Below are positions 57,917 to 64,000 of a stretch of 64,000 nucleotides of DNA, in pieces. The stretch covers positions 248,001 to 312,000 of the forward strand of contig NZ_RZIS01000004.1 in the NCBI RefSeq assembly GCF_005281835.1. The letters run 5' to 3'. The DNA is from Vibrio profundi (GTDB lineage: Bacteria; Pseudomonadota; Gammaproteobacteria; Enterobacterales; Vibrionaceae). The notes beneath the pieces were generated by a model. That model did no database searches and had not been told where the DNA came from. It was given only the letters and a program-made list of their open reading frames with translations. The translations under genes were made by a program, and so were the position numbers. Each line of letters starts with the position of its first letter. Within the stretch, counting starts at the first letter, position 1.

Positions 57917-58861
57917 ATGTCTGGAGTTTTGAACTCGGTTGACCAAAGAACAAAACTGGTCGGTGAAAACCGTCTAGAACTCTTGCTGTTTAGTTTAAAT
58001 AGTATGCAATTATTTGCGATCAATGTATTTAAAGTAAAAGAAGTATTAAAGGTGCCGCCTTTAACTAAGTTGCCAGGCTCTCATCATCATATTACAGGTG
58101 TTGCTTCTTTAAGAGGTGAGTCTGTTCCTGTCATTGATTTACGTAGCGCTATCGGTTTTCCACCATCGCATGACGATTCTCTCGAGCACAACTTAATTAT
58201 TACTGAATACAACCGAAGTGTTCAGGGCTTTCTTGTTGGGCAAGTTCGTAACATTGTGAACACCACATGGACAGAAATCCAGCCGCCACCGAAAACAACG
58301 GGTCGCTCAAATTACCTTACTGCTATTACGCAAATTGAAGACAGTAATAAGCAGAGCAAAATCGTCGAAATTATTGATGTCGAAAAAGTTTTAGCCCAGA
58401 TTATTGATTATGATGTGTCGATTTCAGAAGGGGTGTTAGATGAGAATCTTGCACCGCAAATGATCGGACGTAATGTTCTGATTGTTGATGACTCTTCAAC
58501 GGCTCGTAATCAGGTGAAAGGAACCTTGTCCCAACTTGGCTTGAATATTATTGAGTGTAGGGATGGCCTAGAGGCGCTGAATTTACTGAAATCTTGGTGT
58601 GATGATGGCAGAGATATCTATCAAGAATTGCTCCTTATGATCACCGATGCGGAAATGCCGGAAATGGATGGCTACAAGTTGACTCATGAGGTACGTAGCG
58701 ATCCTAGAATGCAAGATTTGTTTATCACGCTGAATACGTCACTAAGTGGTAGCTTTAATGAAGCGATGGTCGAAAAAGTAGGCTGTAACCGCTTTATTTC
58801 AAAGTTCCAACCAGACTTGCTGGTAGAGGTGGTACAAGATCGGATGCGTCAAATTATTTAA
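57917..58861 (+). CDS. cheV: Chemotaxis protein CheV
   Basis: Couples chemoreceptors to CheA and buffers phosphate. 314 residues: an N-terminal CheW-like domain (about 18-165, with HHHITGVASLRGESVPVIDLR) and a C-terminal receiver domain (about 182-314). The phospho-acceptor aspartate is near residue 244 in ITDAEMPEMDGYKLT, and the acidic pocket is IVDDSSTARN. Monocistronic, AGGA before ATG. Vibrios carry several cheV copies. Confidence 0.95.
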   Translation: MSGVLNSVDQRTKLVGENRLELLLFSLNSMQLFAINVFKVKEVLKVPPLTKLPGSHHHITGVASLRGESVPVIDLRSAIGFPPSHDDSLEHNLIITEYNRSVQGFLVGQVRNIVNTTWTEIQPPPKTTGRSNYLTAITQIEDSNKQSKIVEIIDVEKVLAQIIDYDVSISEGVLDENLAPQMIGRNVLIVDDSSTARNQVKGTLSQLGLNIIECRDGLEALNLLKSWCDDGRDIYQELLLMITDAEMPEMDGYKLTHEVRSDPRMQDLFITLNTSLSGSFNEAMVEKVGCNRFISKFQPDLLVEVVQDRMRQII

Positions 58862-58992
58862 TGGGACTGCATTCCATTTATAAAGCGTGACGATAATACC
58901 TTCACTTGTTATATTTGGAATGTATGATTTCAAAAATCGTGCACAACTATCTAGCGTAACTTTTCATCAAATTTTAAGGTAGTTCCTAAAGA

Positions 58993-59085
58993 ATGATATG
59001 GCTAACTTCGAAAGTCGTAATGACTTTGAGCTTGTTACTATATAGGGAATTTAAGAAAAGACGTACGGAAGCTGAAGCTGAGTAA
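58993..59085 (+). CDS. Putative 30-residue membrane peptide
   Basis: The ORF reads MIWLTSKVVMTLSLLLYREF followed by KKRRTEAEAE. A hydrophobic stretch of about 16 residues runs into a strongly basic then acidic tail, the pattern of a small single-pass inner-membrane protein. AAGGTAG lies about 15 bases upstream, so the ribosome site is mediocre. A good terminator follows 20 nt after the stop. No family recognised with certainty. Confidence 0.45.
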   Translation: MIWLTSKVVMTLSLLLYREFKKRRTEAEAE

Positions 59086-59105
59086 CTTCTCAGCGCATTG
59101 AATAT

Positions 59106-59128
59106 AAAGGGAGGCTTGCCTCCCTTTT
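59106..59128. terminator. Terminator between the 30-residue ORF and dnaE2
   Basis: AAAGGGAGG-CTTG-CCTCCCTTT plus T run; usable on both strands. Confidence 0.85.
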
Positions 59129-59149
59129 CGCTTTTTTGGCGTTTATGAA

Positions 59150-62100
59150 TTAATGGAAATCTCGAGAGCGAGTTTTGAGGTTTTCTAAGTGCTCAGTCAT
59201 GTTAATGAGCCTGCCCGCGATGACGTGCACGACTTGCCCCTCCCGTTCTAATATTCCTTTTACCTTTAGCACCTTTGCAGTGAGATAAGCTTGTTTCTGT
59301 GCTCGAGCTGTTGCCCCCCAAACCACAACATTAATGTTGCCTGTATCATCTTCTAAGGTGAAAAAGGTTACGCCAGCGGCTGTGCCTGGTGATTGTTTTC
59401 CTGTGACAATCCCAGCTACAGTCACTAATGATTTATGTGGCACGTTATTCAGCTGATTGAGGCGTAGGAACTGCCCAAGGCAGCCAGCCTCGTCCAATAA
59501 TGTTATCGGATGTTTGTTTAAGGTCACTCCGGTGCTAGAAAAGTCTTCAATTAAGTTCTGCATTTCATTGGGTTGATGGTCGTAATGGTTAGCTTCTTCC
59601 TCTAGCTGCCTGAATAGCGGTAGATCATTGGCGGAATCCATCATATTCCAACGGGTCTTATAACGGTTTCCTGATAAAACCTGCATAGCGTTGGCCGAAG
59701 CCAGTAATTCGATATCTTTTCGGCTAATCGATAATTGTTTTACTTGGTTCAAATATGAATAGCCTTGCGGTGGTCTATTCACAAGCACGCTATCAATCGC
59801 TTGTTGGCTAAGTCCCTTAACCATACGAAAGCCTAACTGTATTGAGGCAGTGTTTTGCTGCATGACCACACAATGATCACTTTGTGACTGGTTGATACAT
59901 ACCGGGAGTATCTTCACACCATGCCGCTGAGCATCTTGAACGAGCTGTGAGGCGCTGTAGAAGCCCATAGGCAAGCTATTAAGTAGTGAGGTGTAGAAGC
60001 ACTCCGGATAATAGAACTTTAGCCATGCAGAGCAGTAGGCGAGCACTGCGAAGGAAGCAGAGTGGCTTTCAGGAAACCCGTATTCACCAAAACCGCAGAT
60101 TTGCTCAAAAATACGTTCAGCAAAAGATAACTCATAACCTCGGCTTTGCATGCCATCGATGAGCTTAGATTTAAATTTGAACAAATCTCCCGACTTCTTC
60201 CAAGCAGCCATAGCGCGTCTTAGCTTGTCTGCCTCACCACCAGTAAAGCCTGCGGCAACCATCGCAAGTTTGATGACTTGTTCTTGGAAGATGGGTACGC
60301 CCATAGTTCTCGAAAGGACGGATTTGACTTCTTCTGAAGGGTACTCAATAGGTTCGATACCATTTCTACGTTTGAGAAAAGGGTGAACCATATCGCCTTG
60401 AATTGGCCCCGGGCGAACAATCGCAATTTGTATGACCAAGTCATAATAGTTGGCGGGTTTGAGCCTTGGAAGCATGCTCATTTGTGCTCGGGACTCGATT
60501 TGGAATACGCCAATCGTATCGGCATTTTGGATCATGGCATAAACATTAGGATCGTCTTGTTGACGAGTAATATCAGCAATGGTTAGCTCTTGTTTGTATA
60601 AGCTTTTGACCAGTGAAAAGCATTTGCGGATTGCAGAGAGCATCCCTAGCGCGAGCACATCGACCTTCAATAAACCGAGTGCTTCTAAGTCATCTTTATC
60701 CCACTGGATGATGGTGCGATCAGGCATTGCCGCGTTTTCCACCGGTACCAGTTCATACAAAGGACCTGAAGAGATAACGAAGCCTCCGACGTGTTGGGAT
60801 AAATGGCGGGGAAAACCCATTAGTTCGTTGACTAAATGGATAAACTGTTGCCCCTTTAAGGAGTCGGTTTCAAGCCCCAGTTGAACAATCTGAGCTTGCC
60901 ATCCTTGGCTTCGATCTCGTCGGTTAATATTCTTAATAAAATAGTCCAACTGAGTTTCTTGAATACCTAGAGCTTTACCTACATCGCGCACTGCACTTTT
61001 GAATCGATACGAAATCACGGTAGCAGCCAATGCGGCTCTTTCTCTGCCGTATTTCTTATAGATGTATTGAATGACTTCTTCGCGTCTTTCATGCTCAAAG
61101 TCGACATCGATGTCTGGCGGTTCATTACGCTCTTTACTGATGAAGCGTTCAAATAGAACGGAAATCTGTCGAGGGTCGACGGACGTGATTTCTAAGCAGT
61201 AACACACCACAGAGTTGGCTGCCGAGCCTCGACCTTGATAGAGGATACCCTGCCGCTTGGCAAACATGACAATGTCATGAATGGTGAGAAAAAAGAAAGG
61301 GTAGTCGAGCTCTGCGATTAAAGAGAGCTCCTTTTCTATTGTTTGTGCAATAGAAACGGGAACGCCGTTTGGGAAGCGCAATGTTTTGCCATGTTCTACT
61401 AGCTTTGTTAAGTAGCTCATTGGCGTTTCCCCCCTAGGAATCAATTCACTAGGGTATTCATATTTGAGTGTCGCTAAGTCAAAGTCACATAACGTTGCTA
61501 TGTGAATACTTTCTTCTAACCATTCTTCCTTAAATATGTGGGCGAGTTTGCTGGTGGCGCGTAAGCTACGCTCTGTATTAGAAATAAAATGTTCGCCAAG
61601 CTGGGCAATCTCGCAATGGTGTTTGATTGCCGTGAGTGTGTGTTGCAGTGGTAAACGGTTGGCGTTATGCATGACGACACCGCCGCACGCCGTGATAGGG
61701 ATATGCAGTTGAGTTGCGATACTTGTACAGTGCTGAATGTATGCGTCATCTTGTTGCTTTAAATGACGTTGTAGCCCTAGCCATAACCTCTGCGAGTGGT
61801 GTTGCTGCAGCCAGTTTGCCCAATGATGGTCACTGGATTGATGTTGGGGAAGCCAAATCACCAAGCAATGCTTTATGGACATGATGTCCCATTCCGATAG
61901 CTGGTAAGCTCCTTTCTCGCTGCGGCGACGGGCATTGGTAATAATGCGGCAAAGCTCGGCATACGCTTGGCGGTTTGGGCAAAGCAATACGAATTGGCAC
62001 TCATCGTTGAGCCAGAACATACTGCCGACAATAAGTTGAACGGATAACTCATGTTGCTGAATAGCAGCGTGCGCTTTAACGATACCCGCCACTGAGCATT

Positions 62101-62227
62101 CATCAGTTATAGCGATGGCTTTATAACGTAGAAAGTCGGCTTGTAATACTAGCTCCTCTGCATGAGAAGCTCCTTCGAGAAACGAGTAATTACTTTGGCA
62201 AAAGAGCTCGGCATATTTGGTAGTCAT
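59150..62227 (-). CDS. dnaE2: Error-prone DNA polymerase DnaE2 (ImuC)
   Basis: C-family polymerase for translesion synthesis. 1025 residues, typical. N-terminal PHP domain begins YAELFCQSNYSFLEGASHAEEL. The active-site acidic motif is in PPDIDVDFEHERREEVIQYIYKKYG, which holds the catalytic aspartates. IVRPGPIQGDMVHPFLKRR and PESHSASFAVLAYCSAW are further DnaE2 marks, and a C-terminal OB domain (about 915-990) ends the protein. AGGAG before ATG. Third gene of imuA-imuB-dnaE2. Confidence 0.96.
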   Translation of the reverse strand: MTTKYAELFCQSNYSFLEGASHAEELVLQADFLRYKAIAITDECSVAGIVKAHAAIQQHELSVQLIVGSMFWLNDECQFVLLCPNRQAYAELCRIITNARRRSEKGAYQLSEWDIMSIKHCLVIWLPQHQSSDHHWANWLQQHHSQRLWLGLQRHLKQQDDAYIQHCTSIATQLHIPITACGGVVMHNANRLPLQHTLTAIKHHCEIAQLGEHFISNTERSLRATSKLAHIFKEEWLEESIHIATLCDFDLATLKYEYPSELIPRGETPMSYLTKLVEHGKTLRFPNGVPVSIAQTIEKELSLIAELDYPFFFLTIHDIVMFAKRQGILYQGRGSAANSVVCYCLEITSVDPRQISVLFERFISKERNEPPDIDVDFEHERREEVIQYIYKKYGRERAALAATVISYRFKSAVRDVGKALGIQETQLDYFIKNINRRDRSQGWQAQIVQLGLETDSLKGQQFIHLVNELMGFPRHLSQHVGGFVISSGPLYELVPVENAAMPDRTIIQWDKDDLEALGLLKVDVLALGMLSAIRKCFSLVKSLYKQELTIADITRQQDDPNVYAMIQNADTIGVFQIESRAQMSMLPRLKPANYYDLVIQIAIVRPGPIQGDMVHPFLKRRNGIEPIEYPSEEVKSVLSRTMGVPIFQEQVIKLAMVAAGFTGGEADKLRRAMAAWKKSGDLFKFKSKLIDGMQSRGYELSFAERIFEQICGFGEYGFPESHSASFAVLAYCSAWLKFYYPECFYTSLLNSLPMGFYSASQLVQDAQRHGVKILPVCINQSQSDHCVVMQQNTASIQLGFRMVKGLSQQAIDSVLVNRPPQGYSYLNQVKQLSISRKDIELLASANAMQVLSGNRYKTRWNMMDSANDLPLFRQLEEEANHYDHQPNEMQNLIEDFSSTGVTLNKHPITLLDEAGCLGQFLRLNQLNNVPHKSLVTVAGIVTGKQSPGTAAGVTFFTLEDDTGNINVVVWGATARAQKQAYLTAKVLKVKGILEREGQVVHVIAGRLINMTEHLENLKTRSRDFH

Positions 62228-62290
62228 GAAGGCTCCTAAACAAATAATGGTATTGATGGCGAGTAATAGGTGAAGTCATGTAGCAGCGGC

Positions 62291-63718
62291 CTAACAAAAT
62301 AAACCGTGTAAAAACCAATGCTTACTTGGAGTTCGATAAACCCATAACCAACGTCCTTGGGTACTACGTGCGATAAAGTAATCGCGTATCATTTTGTCAC
62401 CATCCCACCATCCGGCAATAATTCGCTCCGGTCCTTGCGTGAGTTCTACTTCCTCTATGAGAACTTGAGGTTCTTCTAGCAAAATACTTGGTCTTAAACG
62501 TTGTTTATTTGGCTCTGCTTGTTTTAAGTCAGTAGGTGATGAATTGCTGCTATTGGTTGCTGGAGCGGTATATTGGTTGGCTTTCTCGGGTCTTGGGTCG
62601 TAAGTCAATTTGGGAGAGCTGATGGCACTATCCCCAAGTTTGGCTTGTAACAGAGAAAGCAGTTCTAACGAGCTTTGAGTGCCGATATCACCATCAAACA
62701 GGTCCCCATAGTTGGTATGCGGCTCCCCTTGACGAGTTAAAGATAGAGTCATGCCATGAACGGCGGAGTCTAACGTTAAAGACTCCAGTTTTAAGCTGGA
62801 TAATGTCGCCCACTTTTCTGACAAGTAATCCCCTTGAGCGGAGGTAAATACGACGTTGCAGTCTGCGTGGTCACGCTGATGAAGCGTGAGAGTCAGATCG
62901 AAAGCCACTCGATCCCGTAAGCGTAGGAAGCTTTCGAGTTGTTTAAATAGTTTTACTAATGGCTTTTGTAACCACTGAACATTTTCGATATCGAAAAGCA
63001 GTTCAAGATATTGCTGGAACTTTTCTGGTGGGTGATAGAAATCAATAGGGTGTTTAAACTGCCCAGTTAAACGGCCAACGTAATTGACGAGATCGATGTC
63101 AAAGCGACGTGCAACTTCCGGCAAAGGTAGCGCTAGCAAGTCTTTGATATCTGTAATACCAACCCGGTTTAAACGTTCAATCTGTTTATTAGGAAGTTCG
63201 GTAGCCTGCACAGGTTGGCTAGCCAGTCTGTTTGTGATGACGGCTTTATCTGAGCTAATAAAGTTAGCACCGGACTTACCAAGCAGCATGGCAGAGTAAG
63301 GCGAGAACCCAGTTGCAAACTCAAAGTTGATATTAAGCGCTTCTAAGTGGTGATATAGCGCTTGCCAGTAATTGCTAAGTCCATCGTATAAAGAGAGCAT
63401 ATTGGAAGCCTTGATGAGCAAGCCATTAGGAGGCAGAACAACGATGTCCGAGGTGACTAAATACGCCCACTGTGCAACCTCGGTGAGCTTTGCCTGTTCT
63501 AGCTCTGCATTATAAGGGTGAACCTGAAGATCGCGGCAGAGTGCCGCTGCGGAGCCTAAGCCCATATCAGGTTGAATACCAGCGGTGCGCGCAACAGCAT
63601 TACATTGTAATACGCTGTGATCGTTCTCACTTACAATGATCAGCGGCTGACAGCTTTCTTCTTGATAAAGAGCGTCAAGTTGCAGCTGTGGGAAGTGTAT
63701 ATAAATCCACAATAGCAT
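62291..63718 (-). CDS. imuB: ImuB, Y-family polymerase-like mutasome hub
   Basis: 475 residues. Y-family polymerase fold at the N-terminus (LLWIYIHFPQLQLDAL) but without the usual catalytic acidic motif at the first position (HFPQLQ rather than DxDxFF), so likely non-catalytic. ImuB proteins connect DnaE2, ImuA and the beta clamp. The C-terminal about 100 residues are polar and ImuB-C-like, with RIIAGWWDGDKMIRDYFIARSTQG. Six nt after imuA stop, AAGGG as ribosome site; 63 nt before dnaE2. Confidence 0.92.
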   Translation of the reverse strand: MLLWIYIHFPQLQLDALYQEESCQPLIIVSENDHSVLQCNAVARTAGIQPDMGLGSAAALCRDLQVHPYNAELEQAKLTEVAQWAYLVTSDIVVLPPNGLLIKASNMLSLYDGLSNYWQALYHHLEALNINFEFATGFSPYSAMLLGKSGANFISSDKAVITNRLASQPVQATELPNKQIERLNRVGITDIKDLLALPLPEVARRFDIDLVNYVGRLTGQFKHPIDFYHPPEKFQQYLELLFDIENVQWLQKPLVKLFKQLESFLRLRDRVAFDLTLTLHQRDHADCNVVFTSAQGDYLSEKWATLSSLKLESLTLDSAVHGMTLSLTRQGEPHTNYGDLFDGDIGTQSSLELLSLLQAKLGDSAISSPKLTYDPRPEKANQYTAPATNSSNSSPTDLKQAEPNKQRLRPSILLEEPQVLIEEVELTQGPERIIAGWWDGDKMIRDYFIARSTQGRWLWVYRTPSKHWFLHGLFC

Positions 63719-63724
63719 GGTGGT

Positions 63725-64000
63725 TTACCCTTGTTTGGCCAAAGGAAAGTTAAGTACTGTTGCACTTTCTGATGCGTCAGTGTTTTGTTCATTTAAGGTT
63801 AAATCTGGCCATTGGCTTTCTAGCCCTAATACAAACGTTCCATATGACCAAGCACCTTTTCGCTTCACTATGGTGATCTCTAAACCTGTTTGATGCGGAG
63901 AAAGCTTCATACTCAAAGAAACGGGTAAGGAGATATGGTTCTGATTTGTGCTCTTGAAGATGAACTGCAAACATTTTCCAGTTTCACTGGCGACTTGTAA
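63725..64000 (-). CDS. imuA: ImuA, SulA-like mutasome protein, 5' end cut by window
   Basis: 92 C-terminal residues visible; the frame stays open to the right edge (LQVASETGKCLQFIFKS...). The pattern of a RecA/SulA-like ImuA C-terminus, with LEITIVKRKGAW and VLNFPLAKQG, plus its place six nt before imuB, supports the call. The promoter and any LexA operator lie outside the window. Confidence 0.8.
   Translation of the reverse strand, partial: LQVASETGKCLQFIFKSTNQNHISLPVSLSMKLSPHQTGLEITIVKRKGAWSYGTFVLGLESQWPDLTLNEQNTDASESATVLNFPLAKQG

Noticed and set aside
59001..59045. Frameshifted remnant starting at the ATG at 58998
   Set aside because: That frame stops after 15 codons; the overlapping frame beginning at 58993 is uninterrupted and has protein-like character, so no frameshift is needed.
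1..64000. tRNA, rRNA, riboswitch, insertion sequence, prophage or toxin-antitoxin module
   Set aside because: Scanning by eye found no cloverleaf with TTCRA arm, no transposase or integrase motif, and no terminal inverted repeats with target duplication. A tRNAscan and Rfam run would be decisive.

Overview
This 64-kb window looks like a stretch of the large chromosome of a marine Vibrio, probably near the Splendidus group. That placement rests on gene content and order and on protein character; no database search was run. Supporting signs are the ackA-pta/yfbV neighbourhood, a nhaB/fadR divergent pair, a PykA-type pyruvate kinase, Mlc, CheV, a MetS-type transporter subunit, an abundance of GGDEF proteins, and moderate AT-rich composition. 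Almost everything is chromosomal core. I see no insertion sequence, prophage, integron cassette, CRISPR array, tRNA or rRNA.

Layout. 1-7.5 kb is the most accessory part: the 3' part of a very large secreted GEVED/DUF6701 (MshQ-like) protein, a glutathionyl-hydroquinone reductase, and two tandem paralogous membrane diguanylate cyclases. 7.5-19 kb holds ackA-pta (acetate overflow), yfbV, a three-gene ABC importer of the TrpX family, a third diguanylate cyclase, dusC, a SecC-motif protein and dsbB. 19-32 kb holds nhaB, fadR, a DUF1456 gene, metG, apbC/mrp, udk, an AsmA-family gene, cobO, a low-molecular-weight phosphatase and a SulP transporter. 32-48 kb is the conserved rne / rluC / yceF / yceD-rpmF-plsX-fabH-fabD-fabG-acpP-fabF / pabC-mltG-tmk-holB-tatD block: RNA decay, ribosome modification, phospholipid and fatty-acid synthesis, and replication accessory functions. 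48-59 kb centres on sugar entry and glycolysis: ptsG, pykA and the glucose repressor Mlc, plus a sodium-coupled transporter with its tiny subunit, a patatin-like phospholipase, two beta-barrel-like envelope proteins, three very small membrane proteins and cheV. 59-64 kb is the damage-inducible mutagenesis cassette imuA-imuB-dnaE2, with imuA cut by the window edge.

How parts connect. FadR (21.4 kb) is the fatty-acid regulator, and the acpP leader carries a partial FadR-like box. Mlc (56.5 kb) is the usual repressor of ptsG (48.6 kb), and a long AT-rich palindrome resembling the E. coli ptsG Mlc operator lies upstream of ptsG. PykA and AckA-Pta are the downstream carbon outlets. The most interesting unexplained signals are regulatory or very small: an intercistronic terminator between ackA and pta, a terminator between the importer's binding protein and its permease, three consecutive inverted repeats before fadR, a structured ptsG leader, a structured rne leader, a possible leaderless rluC mRNA, a duplicated short motif in the RNase E tail, a six-copy heptamer repeat, and unannotated 25- and 30-residue membrane peptides. 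I did not find a clearly novel multi-gene system.
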